Positions 16,964-25,899 of a stretch of 32,297 nt of DNA are shown one piece after another. The position numbers and the translations under genes were made by a program. The notes beneath the pieces were generated by a model. The model was not told the DNA's origin. It searched no databases and saw nothing but the letters and a program-made list of their open reading frames with translations. The number at the start of each line of letters is the position of its first letter. The stretch's first letter is position 1. This DNA is from Vibrio sinaloensis (GTDB lineage: Bacteria; Pseudomonadota; Gammaproteobacteria; Enterobacterales; Vibrionaceae), in NCBI RefSeq assembly GCF_000808535.1, contig NZ_JWLV01000019.1:1-32297 (forward strand), read 5' to 3'.

Positions 16964-19288
16964 ATGTACAGCGAAAACACCCCTATTCACGAGCAAAAGA
17001 AATATTGGGCAGAGTGCTTTGGCACCGCACCTTTTCTTCCAACGAGCCGAAAAGAAATGGACGCTCTTGGATGGGATAGCTGTGACATTATTATCGTAAC
17101 TGGCGATGCCTACGTTGATCATCCAAGTTTTGGTATGGCAATCATAGGTCGATTACTTGAAGCACAAGGCTTTCGAGTCGGCATCATTGCTCAACCAGAA
17201 TGGAACAACAAAGATGCCTTCATGGCGCTAGGCAAACCGAACCTTTTCTTTGGTATTACCGCCGGCAACATGGACTCCATGATTAACCGCTACACCGCAG
17301 ACAAAAAACTGCGTCATGATGATGCCTACACGCCAAACAATGAAGGGGGCAAACGCCCTGATCGTGCAACTTTAGTTTACTCACAACGTTGTCGTGAAGC
17401 ATACAAAGGCGTACCCATTGTTTTAGGCGGTATCGAGGCGAGCTTACGTCGACTCGCGCACTACGATTATTGGTCAGATAAAGTACGCCGCTCAGTGTTG
17501 TTTGATGCAAAAGCAGATATTCTGCTGTTTGGTAATGCTGAACGCGCGCTGGTAGAAGTCGCGCATCGGTTGGCCGATGGTGAGGAGATTTCAACACTAA
17601 CCAATATCCGAGGTACAGCAGTAAACCTCGCTGCCGCGCCAGAAGGCTACAACGTGATTGATTCATCACGAATCGAGAAACCGCGCAAAGAAGCCTTTAT
17701 TCCGCCGAACCCATACGTGGTCGAAGAGCAGTGTGATACCAAAGCCAAAGCGCAAGAAACCGAAGCGAAGCCAATCACTATTCGCCCATCTCGTCACGAC
17801 GCGGCGACCACAGCGGTTCGCATTCCGCCGTTTGAAAAGCTCAATAACGACCGAATTCTTTATGCTCACGCGAGCAGAATCATGCACCTAGAGACAAACC
17901 CATACTCAGGCCGCGCATTGATTCAGCGCCATGGCGACCGCGAATTGTGGGTCAACCAAGCGCCAATCCCTCTCACCACCGAAGAGATGGACTACGTGTT
18001 TGGCTTACCTTATGCGCGTGTTCCACACCCAATGTATGGCAAAGCAAAAATCCCAGCGTATGACATGATCAAAACGTCGGTGAACATCATGCGTGGCTGC
18101 TTCGGTGGCTGTTCTTTCTGTTCGATCACCGAGCACGAAGGACGTATTATCCAAAACCGTTCGCAAGAATCGATCCTCAACGAACTGGAAGAAATCCGCG
18201 ACAAAGTGCCCGGCTTTACAGGCACAATTTCTGATCTCGGCGGCCCAACTGCTAACATGTATCGTTTGGGCTGTAGCGATCCAAAAGCAGAAGCGAACTG
18301 TCGTCGTCCGTCATGTGTATTCCCGGGGATCTGTAATAAGCTCAATACCGACCACAAACACACCATCGACCTTTACCGCGCCGCTCGAAAAGTGAAAGGC
18401 GTGAAAAAAGTGATGATTGCATCAGGCGTACGTTACGACCTTGCCATAGAATCACCAGAATACGTAAAAGAGCTTGTGACTCATCACGTGGGCGGCTACT
18501 TGAAAATTGCACCAGAGCATACGGAAAAAGGCCCGCTGGATCTGATGATGAAACCTGGTATGGGCACTTACGACCGCTTTAAAGAGATGTTTGAGAAGTA
18601 CAGCGAAGAAGCGGGTAAAAAGCAGTATTTAATCCCTTACTTTATCTCGGCACACCCAGGTACCGAAGACGAAGACATGCTCAACCTTGCGCTGTGGTTG
18701 AAGAAAAACAACTTTGAGTGCGACCAAGTACAAAACTTCTACCCATCACCGATGTGTAATGCGACGTCGATGTACTACTCAGAGACCAACCCGCTTAAAC
18801 GCGTGAAATACAAAAAACGCGAAGACGTGCCAGTGGCAAAAGGTGAGCGACAACGTCGACTCCACAAAGCGCTGCTGCGTTACCATGATCCAGCAAACTG
18901 GCCAATGATTCGTGAAGCATTGATCAACATGGGCAAAAAGCATCTAATCGGCGACAAGCCTGGTTGTTTGATCCCAGCAGAAGATCTTGATGCGAAAACG
19001 CCAGCGCAGCGCAGAAAATCAGGACGTCATGGCTCCCAGCGATTTGCAACCAAGCACACCAAAAGCCAACCTGGTTTTGAGAAAATGCATGGTGATAACC
19101 GTGGTGGAAACAAAGGCGGTAAGCCGGGTAACCGCAATGGTAAACCAGGTAGTAAACCGTCAGGCAGTCGACCAAACGCTGGGCCTAACGCCAAACCGCA
19201 AAACGGCCGCGGAGGTAAACCAACTGGCGCCAACAAAGCCAGCAACAGTGGAAAACCGAGCGGCAATCGAAAACCTAAACACCGCTAA
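16964..19288 (+). CDS. ygiQ: YgiQ family radical SAM protein
   Basis: A 774-residue member of the YgiQ family (UPF0313). The N-terminal part ([15 protein letters not shown]...[17 protein letters not shown]) is the cobalamin-binding-like region. The radical SAM cluster motif is C379-x3-C383-x2-C386 in [11 protein letters not shown]. Radical SAM enzymes split S-adenosylmethionine with a 4Fe-4S cluster; the substrate of YgiQ is not established to my knowledge. The last roughly 65 residues form a low-complexity Gly/Asn/Lys/Pro tail with repeated GKP and GN units ending RKPKHR, probably disordered and able to touch nucleic acid (inference). A UUCG-loop terminator follows. Confidence 0.95.
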   Translation: MYSENTPIHEQKKYWAECFGTAPFLPTSRKEMDALGWDSCDIIIVTGDAYVDHPSFGMAIIGRLLEAQGFRVGIIAQPEWNNKDAFMALGKPNLFFGITAGNMDSMINRYTADKKLRHDDAYTPNNEGGKRPDRATLVYSQRCREAYKGVPIVLGGIEASLRRLAHYDYWSDKVRRSVLFDAKADILLFGNAERALVEVAHRLADGEEISTLTNIRGTAVNLAAAPEGYNVIDSSRIEKPRKEAFIPPNPYVVEEQCDTKAKAQETEAKPITIRPSRHDAATTAVRIPPFEKLNNDRILYAHASRIMHLETNPYSGRALIQRHGDRELWVNQAPIPLTTEEMDYVFGLPYARVPHPMYGKAKIPAYDMIKTSVNIMRGCFGGCSFCSITEHEGRIIQNRSQESILNELEEIRDKVPGFTGTISDLGGPTANMYRLGCSDPKAEANCRRPSCVFPGICNKLNTDHKHTIDLYRAARKVKGVKKVMIASGVRYDLAIESPEYVKELVTHHVGGYLKIAPEHTEKGPLDLMMKPGMGTYDRFKEMFEKYSEEAGKKQYLIPYFISAHPGTEDEDMLNLALWLKKNNFECDQVQNFYPSPMCNATSMYYSETNPLKRVKYKKREDVPVAKGERQRRLHKALLRYHDPANWPMIREALINMGKKHLIGDKPGCLIPAEDLDAKTPAQRRKSGRHGSQRFATKHTKSQPGFEKMHGDNRGGNKGGKPGNRNGKPGSKPSGSRPNAGPNAKPQNGRGGKPTGANKASNSGKPSGNRKPKHR

Positions 19289-19296
19289 ACATTGAG

Positions 19297-19323
19297 AAAT
19301 CGCAGCTTCGGCTGCGATTTTTT
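19297..19323 (+). terminator. Rho-independent terminator after ygiQ
   Basis: Stem aaatcgcagc / gctgcgattt with a stable ttcg tetraloop and a T-run to 19323. Confidence 0.95.
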
Positions 19324-19330
19324 CATCGGC

Positions 19331-19885
19331 TCAATGAGTATTAGAGTTATCGCGCCTTCTGAACACTTTGAGGAGGTGTTCATCTTGCCATTGAGATATT
19401 TTCGCCCGTTTTAGCTCTTTCTTCGTCATCTCGAGGCTTTTCACTAGCTGTTCGTGCTTTATACCTAGCGCCTTACTTTCGATCAGTGACTGTGACATTT
19501 CATTTTGCATCAAAGTGATGCCTTTCAGGGCGATCTTGATCTCTTTTGGCGCACGATCAGGGATTTTGTCTAGCACACTGCGGCACTTTTTTAAGCGGCT
19601 TAATGCACTAGATACGTCAGAAAATGTTTGATTGGTGTATTTTTGAAGGGACTCAGCCTGCTGCTCAAGCTCAGGGAGAACCCAATCCGTCAACGACTTC
19701 GTGAGTCGCAATAACGCTTCATTCGCTTCTTTTTCAGCCGCCTTCATCGCCATATTCACTAGACCACAGATTATTACCGTGCTCACAAGAGCAGGCAGAG
19801 TGAAGCCTAGCAGTAAGATCTGAATCCCGGCAACAGCAGCGCATAAAGCCATCAAGTTTCGTTGATAGAAAGTCACGGAAACCAC
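19331..19885 (-). CDS. Membrane-anchored coiled-coil protein, unknown function
   Basis: A 184-residue protein with a hydrophobic hairpin at the N-terminus (two segments, about 9-26 and 30-47). A long helical, heptad-like and charged region follows (about 48-175; EKEANEALLRL, LEQQAESLQKY, LEMTKKELKRAK). It looks like an inner-membrane protein with a cytoplasmic coiled-coil; I recognise no family. The start is unclear: GTG 19885 gives this length, ATG 19852 would shorten it by 11 residues but still keep most of the first segment, and neither has a good ribosome-binding site. It ends 43 bases from the end of ygiQ on the opposite strand. Confidence 0.7.
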   Translation of the reverse strand: MVSVTFYQRNLMALCAAVAGIQILLLGFTLPALVSTVIICGLVNMAMKAAEKEANEALLRLTKSLTDWVLPELEQQAESLQKYTNQTFSDVSSALSRLKKCRSVLDKIPDRAPKEIKIALKGITLMQNEMSQSLIESKALGIKHEQLVKSLEMTKKELKRAKISQWQDEHLLKVFRRRDNSNTH

Positions 19886-19950
19886 ACATTTAATGACAAT
19901 TCAGTTAATAGCTTAGTTTAGATTCGTCAGCGTTGTGAACGAGAAATAAT

Positions 19951-19980
19951 AAAAAAGGCTTAACCCATAGGTTAAGCCTT
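19951..19980 (-). terminator. Rho-independent terminator after serC
   Basis: On the minus strand, stem aaggcttaacc / ggttaagcctt with a 4-base loop is followed by a run of six T. It lies 25 bases past the serC stop codon. Confidence 0.93.
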
Positions 19981-20004
19981 ACTCAATAAGACGTGGCTGC
20001 TTAA

Positions 20005-21087
20005 TTAAGCGTTCTGTGCTTCAAACTCTTGCATGAAGTCTACAAGCGCTTGTACGCCTGCTAATGGCATCGCGTTGTAGATTGACGCTCGCATTCCACC
20101 AACAGCACGATGTCCTTTCAAAGAGACCAAGCCTCGTTGCTTAGCTTGCTCTAGGAACAACTCGTCAAGTTCTGGTTTCGCCAATTGGAATGGCACATTC
20201 ATGCGTGAGCGGTTGTCTGGATGCACTTCATTGCGGTAGAAGTCGGACTGGTCAATCGCATTGTAAAGCAGTGTCGCTTTCTCCTGGTTGATTTGCTCCA
20301 TCGCTTCAACCCCACCATTGGCTTTCAGCCACTTAAACACTAAGCCCGACAAATACCACGCGAAGGTCGGAGGCGTGTTGAACATCGAATCTTTCTCAGC
20401 CAAGGTTTTGTAATTGATAAAGCTTGGCAGCAAGTCGTTCGCAAGATCGAGAAGGTCATCACGAACAATCGCGATACAAAGACCCGCTGGACCGATGTTT
20501 TTCTGCGCACCCGCATAAATAACGCCGTACTTAGATACATCAATGCGACGAGACAAGATGTTTGACGACATGTCCGCTACGATTGGTTTGTCTGTATCAG
20601 GAAGCTCACTGATCTCGATACCATCAATGGTTTCATTTGGACAGAAGTGAACGTAAGCCGCTTCAGGATCAATAACCCACTCGCAAACGTCACGTACCGC
20701 AGTTTTGCCTGCTTTGGTTACTTTTGCGTCAAACACATCAACGTCGCAGTACTTACGCGCTTCTTGAACCGCACTTTCTGCCCAGTAACCCGCATCGATG
20801 TACGTTGCTTTTTTGGCCGAGCCAAGCAAATTGAGTGGCACTGCAGCAAACTGGGCACGAGCACCACCCTGACAGAATAGAACTTTGTAGTTATCAGGAA
20901 TATTAAGTAGATCGCGCAGATCTTGCTCCGAATCTTCAGCAACTTTAATAAACTCTTTACTACGGTGGCTGATTTCCATTACCGAAGTACCCAGTTCATT
21001 CCAGTTGATAAATTCAGCTTGCGCTTGTTCCATCACGGCTTTAGGCAATCCGGCAGGGCCTGCACTAAAGTTATATACATTATCCAT
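20005..21087 (-). CDS. serC: Phosphoserine aminotransferase
   Basis: A 360-residue class V PLP aminotransferase. SerC converts 3-phosphohydroxypyruvate and glutamate to phosphoserine (serine synthesis), and acts on the analogous intermediate in pyridoxal phosphate synthesis. The canonical start [15 protein letters not shown], the ISHRSKEF loop, [10 protein letters not shown] and the PLP lysine K196 in [12 protein letters not shown] are all present. ATG 21087 is preceded by AAGGAAA. Complete and of normal length. It is transcribed alone, between a terminator of the upstream DUF945 gene and its own terminator. Confidence 0.97.
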   Translation of the reverse strand: MDNVYNFSAGPAGLPKAVMEQAQAEFINWNELGTSVMEISHRSKEFIKVAEDSEQDLRDLLNIPDNYKVLFCQGGARAQFAAVPLNLLGSAKKATYIDAGYWAESAVQEARKYCDVDVFDAKVTKAGKTAVRDVCEWVIDPEAAYVHFCPNETIDGIEISELPDTDKPIVADMSSNILSRRIDVSKYGVIYAGAQKNIGPAGLCIAIVRDDLLDLANDLLPSFINYKTLAEKDSMFNTPPTFAWYLSGLVFKWLKANGGVEAMEQINQEKATLLYNAIDQSDFYRNEVHPDNRSRMNVPFQLAKPELDELFLEQAKQRGLVSLKGHRAVGGMRASIYNAMPLAGVQALVDFMQEFEAQNA

Positions 21088-21153
21088 TCTGAGTTTCCTT
21101 GCTCATGCTTCAATTGAGAACTAACAGGATTAATACCACGTTTTTTCAGCGAT

Positions 21154-21190
21154 AAAAAGCAAGAAAAGAGGTCTTTAGACCTCTTTTCTT
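21154..21190 (-). terminator. Rho-independent terminator after the DUF945 gene
   Basis: Fourteen-base perfect stem aagaaaagaggtct / agacctcttttctt around two bases, 22 bases past the minus-strand stop codon. It is followed on the minus strand by a short gap and TTTTT (21158-21154). Confidence 0.88.
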
Positions 21191-21212
21191 AATAAACATT
21201 GAAAAAGAATAC

Positions 21213-22481
21213 TTATGGCTGCATCGCACCTGAAATCAGCAGCGCCATAAGGGGAATTTCTTGGCCACTCTTAAACAATAAATTGCCTTCTTTTAGCTCT
21301 GCGTTGATTTGATAACCTTTGTCCGTTTGCTCGACAAACTCCATCACGATCGCTTCATCAACACCTTGCTTAATAAATGGGTATTGCTCAACCAATTCAT
21401 TGGAGAAAAAGGTATCCAATTGACCAGTCAGTGCTGGAAGGATCATCGCAGGGTTTTGGGTGATGTTGTCTGTACCCTCAGGCAAGGTGATTTTCCACTG
21501 GCTTTCAAACTCGCCATTGTCTCCTAGCGTTAAGGCCATTTTGTTCATCGACAAGTAGAAACCTTTTTCGACCAAAGTTTCAACGTAAGGAATTGCGCTT
21601 TGTACATCTTCTTCCGTTAACACTGGGTTACTTTGATAAAGATTCAACAAATGTTCAAACGACTCGCTGTCGAGGTTACCCAGTTCAACATCAACCAATA
21701 ACTTGTCTACCGTTCCTTCTGTGGTCACCAGGTCTTCTACCGAAAAGACATGCTGACTACTGACACGCTGGGTCGTTTCTTCTACTAGTGAAGAAAACTC
21801 GTACTGTGCGTTTTTCATGCCAAACATAGTCACTTGGTCAGTGCTTGAGATAGAAACATCACCAAAGCGCATCATTTGCTCACCAAGCCATAAGCCATTT
21901 GACATACGACCTTGACCACTACCTTTCAGTGCAGACAGCAGTAATTTCTCACCACTATTAAAATCCACTTCGACTGAAGGTACGTTGAGATCATAGGTTA
22001 TCTCCCCGAGGACAGTCGCATGACCTTGAAGGACAGAACGAGAAATAGACACCATCGCGCCGTCAACATCGTCAGTGGCTTGATGCCAAGCGTCAAAAGT
22101 AAGGGTAAAGTCGGTATTGCCGTTTAACTGTGTCACCGTATCAAGAGTCACGGGTAGTTCATCGACATCATCCAGTACTGAATGCGCTTTTAGGCTCAGT
22201 AAACCGTGAGAAACATGACTATTCACCACAAACTGGTTAGGTAAGCCATCTGCGGCTAGCATCTCTGCCATTTCTGGGTCGGTGACCACGTACCGCGTTT
22301 GCACTTCAGAAGAGAGATAACCACGGTCATACTTGACGATTTCTGCCGTTACACTTCCCGAATTCAGTTGGTTTATACCATCAGTCACCACATTCTGGCC
22401 GATTTGACCAACCGCAAGTGGCCAACACAAAGCAAGAGCAATCGCGCCACCAATAGCGCCATATTTTTTAAGCTGGTTCAT
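21213..22481 (-). CDS. DUF945 (YdgA-like) family protein
   Basis: A 422-residue protein with an N-terminal membrane anchor or uncleaved signal (about 7-25, YGAIGGAIALALCWPLAVG). A long beta-rich periplasmic region with the features of DUF945 follows: GQNVVTDGINQLNS, KYDRGYLSSEVQTRY and the repeated L-x-V-D / L-x-L strands. E. coli YdgA, YihF and YdgA-like paralogues belong here; they are inner-membrane-anchored periplasmic proteins of unclear role. Complete at normal length (roughly 400-500). Divergent from the histidine kinase gene with 143 bases between the starts. Confidence 0.85.
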   Translation of the reverse strand: MNQLKKYGAIGGAIALALCWPLAVGQIGQNVVTDGINQLNSGSVTAEIVKYDRGYLSSEVQTRYVVTDPEMAEMLAADGLPNQFVVNSHVSHGLLSLKAHSVLDDVDELPVTLDTVTQLNGNTDFTLTFDAWHQATDDVDGAMVSISRSVLQGHATVLGEITYDLNVPSVEVDFNSGEKLLLSALKGSGQGRMSNGLWLGEQMMRFGDVSISSTDQVTMFGMKNAQYEFSSLVEETTQRVSSQHVFSVEDLVTTEGTVDKLLVDVELGNLDSESFEHLLNLYQSNPVLTEEDVQSAIPYVETLVEKGFYLSMNKMALTLGDNGEFESQWKITLPEGTDNITQNPAMILPALTGQLDTFFSNELVEQYPFIKQGVDEAIVMEFVEQTDKGYQINAELKEGNLLFKSGQEIPLMALLISGAMQP

Positions 22482-22624
22482 GTCATCATCTTTAACAATA
22501 AATTTGATTTAGTGTACACCAAAAAACATTGAGATAAATCAGAGTATTGGCTTTCTTCCAAAATGAGCAAGCATTCTAATACTCAGCTCTCAAACAAATT
22601 CGCGCGAGCCTGATACAGTAGCCA

Positions 22625-24577
22625 ATGTGTTTGTCGAATGAGAACCCATACGTGAATCAATTTGCCGTTTTGTGTCTTGATAATAATCCCGTCAGTGTCG
22701 AACAACTGCGTCGTGAGTTGAGCCCTTTTTCATCTCGATTCGATCTACATACCGAAGACTCAATTGACGATGCAAACGCTGCATTGGATTACTGCTTGGA
22801 GCAAAAGCAGACCGTCGCATTAGTTATCGCCAGCCACAACGAAAGTTTCAATGGTGCTGATTTTTTAATCCAGCTAGACAAAATGAGCCACACTCAGCAA
22901 GCTCGTAAAATCCTGATCAGTTGCGGTCAAGACATTCAAGCCATTTTGTCTGCTGTCAACGATGGACGCCTAGATCACTGTTTAACTAAACCGCTACAAG
23001 ACAACCTCGTCCATAAAACCGTCCAAAAAGAACTCACGACCTTCATTCTCGAGAATGACTCGGAAAACCTGCTCCATTACAGCCAAATACTCGACCACCA
23101 GCGCCTGCTTAGAGCCCACATCGACAATAAAATGCGCTCGTATCGAGAAGGGTTTATTAGTGAACACCATCGACTCTCCGATCAAGAGCTCGCCCAACAA
23201 GTCACCGACGCCCTACTCGCCTTTTTCGCAGACAAAGATGAAACCAAAGCCTGCCGCACATATTCCACCGATCACCTACTAACCCGAGAAGGGGAAGAAA
23301 ATAGCTTTTTGTGGTTCATTACCAAAGGTGAAGTTGCGCTTTACAAGAAAGACGACACGGGCGTACAACGAGAAGTCGTTAGGCATACACAAGGTAACAT
23401 TGTTGGAGGGATGTCCTTTGTGACAGGAGAGCCCTCTTTTTCAACGGCGATTACGCTTAAACCGACCGAGGTGATCAAGCTTAAGCGGGAAGTGTTTGCC
23501 GAGGTAATGCACTCAAACACCGAATTATTGCCGCTATTCACTAACTTACTACTACGTCACTTTAATCGTCGCTTGCAGCGAAGCATCACGACAAAACTTG
23601 AATTGCAGAAAACGCTAGAGTCACTCGAACAGGCACAAAAACAACTGGTTGAGAGAGAAAAAATGGCCATGCTTGGCCAGTTGATTGCAGGTGTCGCACA
23701 CGAGCTCAACAACCCAGTCGCCGCCATCTTACGTGGGACAGAAACGTTAACCGATAAAATACAGGTCTTGGTCGATGCACCTAAACTCGATAGTAATAGC
23801 AAAAACATCGAAATATTGACGCACGCACTTTCGGCAAAACCGCGATCAACCGCAGACGAACGTGCGTTAGTCAACACGGTCAACGAGCAAATCAACAACC
23901 GGAGAGTAGCCAAAAAACTGGTCAAGTTAAACTTACACCAGTATCAACCTTGGCTCGATCGCGCCCGAAACTCAGACCCAACCCTGCTCGGCGATCTAGA
24001 GCAACTTGAACACTATTACCTTGCAGGGTCGACGCTAAGATCAATCAACGTCTGTGCGCTACGAATTGCCGATATGGTCAAAAGCCTTAAAGGGTACGCG
24101 CGTTCTGATGATGAACGATTCCACCGAGCGGATATCCACGAGGGTATCGAAGACACCTTGGTGATATTCGAAAGCAAACTCAAACTTCATAAGGTAGAAA
24201 AAGCATTTTGCTCGACAAACTCAGTGTACTGTTTGCCCATCGCCCTTCAGCAGGTGTGGACCAACTTAATTTCTAACGCCATTGATGCGTTCCCAGCAAA
24301 AGGAAAACTGCGCATCACGACTGAACTGGTGACAAAAGACAGACGCCAATGGTTTGTGGCGAGCTTCGAAGATAATGGACACGGTATCCCTGTTGAACTT
24401 CAGCAGCAGATTTTTGAATTGAATTTCACGACTAAAAAAGAAGGCAACTTCGGTTTAGGGATTGGATTGTCCGTTTGCCAACAAATCGTTCGACAACACG
24501 GCGGCTTCATCAGCGTGGAGTCAGAACAACACCAATACACAAAAATGTCGGTTTGGCTGCCCTTTAGCCAAGACTAA
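22625..24577 (+). CDS. Soluble hybrid-like histidine kinase: pseudo-receiver, CRP-like domain, kinase core
   Basis: A 650-residue protein without membrane segments. Residues 12-150 form a receiver-like domain in which the usual Asp-Asp pair is D19-N20 and the phospho-acceptor position is S70 (VIASHNESFNG), while Lys122 (LTKP) remains. Residues about 195-320 form a cyclic-nucleotide-binding-like beta-roll. The CRP cAMP contacts (Glu in GEL, Arg in ERSA) read GGM and SFSTA, so normal cAMP binding is doubtful. The kinase core has the H-box GVAHELNNP (H359), N-box NLISNAIDA (N551), DNGHGIP and GLGIGLSV. About 80-100 extra residues separate the H-box from the N-box compared with common kinases. 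A receiver-only partner starts 20 bases after its stop codon. Confidence 0.9.
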   Translation: MCLSNENPYVNQFAVLCLDNNPVSVEQLRRELSPFSSRFDLHTEDSIDDANAALDYCLEQKQTVALVIASHNESFNGADFLIQLDKMSHTQQARKILISCGQDIQAILSAVNDGRLDHCLTKPLQDNLVHKTVQKELTTFILENDSENLLHYSQILDHQRLLRAHIDNKMRSYREGFISEHHRLSDQELAQQVTDALLAFFADKDETKACRTYSTDHLLTREGEENSFLWFITKGEVALYKKDDTGVQREVVRHTQGNIVGGMSFVTGEPSFSTAITLKPTEVIKLKREVFAEVMHSNTELLPLFTNLLLRHFNRRLQRSITTKLELQKTLESLEQAQKQLVEREKMAMLGQLIAGVAHELNNPVAAILRGTETLTDKIQVLVDAPKLDSNSKNIEILTHALSAKPRSTADERALVNTVNEQINNRRVAKKLVKLNLHQYQPWLDRARNSDPTLLGDLEQLEHYYLAGSTLRSINVCALRIADMVKSLKGYARSDDERFHRADIHEGIEDTLVIFESKLKLHKVEKAFCSTNSVYCLPIALQQVWTNLISNAIDAFPAKGKLRITTELVTKDRRQWFVASFEDNGHGIPVELQQQIFELNFTTKKEGNFGLGIGLSVCQQIVRQHGGFISVESEQHQYTKMSVWLPFSQD

Positions 24578-24597
24578 CCAATAACGAGGAACTTAAC

Positions 24598-25095
24598 ATG
24601 AGTAAATACCTTATCTTATGCGTCGACGATGAAAGAGAAGTTCTCGATAGCGTTGTCCAAGATTTGGATGAATTCGAAGAGCATTTTTCGTTAGAGGCAG
24701 CCGAATCTGTGCAAGAAGCCAAACAGATCATTGAAGATGCTGAATGCGACGGCATAAAATTGGCGCTCATCCTTTGCGACCATATCATGCCCGAGCAAAC
24801 TGGGATCAGTTTTCTTATTGAGCTAAACGAGCAAGCATCCACTCAAGCGACCCGAAAACTGCTCCTCACCGGCCAAGCAGGACTCGAAGATACTGTCGAA
24901 GCCATTAACCACTCTAGCCTTCACTTTTACATTGCTAAACCTTGGCGTGGCGATGAGTTACGTAATGTCATCAAAGAACAATTGACCCAATACATGATTG
25001 AGAATGAGCCTGAACTCATGTCCTGGGCATCGGTACTGAACACTGAAAAAATATTTGAGGAAATGGCGAAAAATCGCCTCAATTATGGTGAGTAG
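24598..25095 (+). CDS. Receiver-only response regulator, partner of the upstream kinase
   Basis: A 165-residue protein made of one receiver domain with every key residue: D10-D11, phospho-acceptor D61 (ILCDHIMP), T91 (LLLTGQ) and K114 (IAKPW). A helical extension of about 40 residues follows (EQLTQYMIENEPELMSWAS...). There is no DNA-binding or enzymatic output domain. GAGGAA precedes the ATG by 7 bases and the gap to the kinase is 20 bases, so the two form an operon. The extension closely matches the one following the kinase's own pseudo-receiver (KELTTFILENDSENLLHYS), showing that the kinase N-terminus and this gene share an ancestor. The output could be protein-protein contact, CheY-like (inference). 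Confidence 0.93.
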   Translation: MSKYLILCVDDEREVLDSVVQDLDEFEEHFSLEAAESVQEAKQIIEDAECDGIKLALILCDHIMPEQTGISFLIELNEQASTQATRKLLLTGQAGLEDTVEAINHSSLHFYIAKPWRGDELRNVIKEQLTQYMIENEPELMSWASVLNTEKIFEEMAKNRLNYGE

Positions 25096-25259
25096 TTAAA
25101 CGATTTTGGCACATAGCTTGCTAGATTCTTATTATCACGACAAAACAATGACATTTTTATAGTGGCAACCGCTTGGATGCATTATGATGTCGATTTATCG
25201 TCATAGCGAGTCGTCGCTTAAGACCAAGGAAATTAACAAGATAAAGGTTTATCGTCCTT

Positions 25260-25808
25260 ATGCGTAAAACAATCTTAGCCGCAGCTTTAGTGCTAGCATC
25301 TGGTCAATCTTTCGCTCAAATTGATCCAAACAGCCCAACCGTAATGAGCAACTTTAGCTACGACTACGTTGAAGCTCGAATTGGCGCAAGCCCAGTGACT
25401 TTTGGTGCTGCAATGAGCAAAACTGTTCACCCAAATGCCCACCTTGTCGGTCGTATTGACTCTGAATTCGAAGGTGATTTTGACGCAGGCGCGGGTTTTG
25501 GCTTCCACGCACCTATCAATAACTGGGCTGATTTCACTGGTGAGATGTTGTTCCGTTTGGTGGACAATGATGACACACGCGGCACCGACACAGGTCTTGA
25601 ACTGAATCTTGGTGTTCGCCAATGGCTTGGTCCGCAACTCGAAGTGGGCGGCAAAGTTGGTTACACCTCTATCGATAGTGAAGAAGATTGGATTGGTTCT
25701 GCATACGCACGCTTCCACTCAACAGAGCTGTTTTCGATCGGTGGTGAAGCGCGCATCAATGACACGTACGGTGATCAATTGATGTTTACCACGCGTTTCA
25801 AATTCTAA
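25260..25808 (+). CDS. Small outer-membrane beta-barrel protein
   Basis: A 182-residue protein with a clear signal peptide (MRKTILAAALVLASGQSFA, cut before QIDPN). Alternating amphipathic strands follow (YVEARIG, FGAAMSKTV, HLVGRIDSEF, GAGFGFHAP, FTGEMLFRL, LELNLGVRQWL, EVGGKVGYTS, IGSAYARFHS, IGGEARI, LMFTTRFKF) and a terminal Phe, the mark of an outer-membrane barrel, probably 8 strands. I do not recognise a specific family. The best ribosome-binding site, AAAGG, is 12 bases from the ATG and lies inside a small hairpin, gataaa-gg-tttatc. Its own terminator follows; no sign of co-transcription with the receiver gene 165 bases upstream. Confidence 0.82.
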   Translation: MRKTILAAALVLASGQSFAQIDPNSPTVMSNFSYDYVEARIGASPVTFGAAMSKTVHPNAHLVGRIDSEFEGDFDAGAGFGFHAPINNWADFTGEMLFRLVDNDDTRGTDTGLELNLGVRQWLGPQLEVGGKVGYTSIDSEEDWIGSAYARFHSTELFSIGGEARINDTYGDQLMFTTRFKF

Positions 25809-25827
25809 TCCGTTTAGAATCTTAAAC

Positions 25828-25857
25828 AAAAAACCGAGGCACTTGCCTCGGTTTTTT
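25828..25857. terminator. Bidirectional terminator after the barrel gene
   Basis: Thirteen-base stem aaaaaaccgaggc / gcctcggtttttt with loop actt. It has T-runs on both strands, so it may serve tfoX on the minus strand as well. Confidence 0.92.
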
Positions 25858-25899
25858 CATTCTGATTGCCGCAATAATAACAAGTTGATAAACAAACCT

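Noticed and set aside
16838..17122. Minus-strand frame overlapping the ygiQ start
   Set aside because: It runs antisense across the conserved YgiQ N-terminus and has no signal or family motif.
17283..18366. Several antisense frames inside ygiQ
   Set aside because: They mirror the strongly coding plus strand and show no protein-like motifs.
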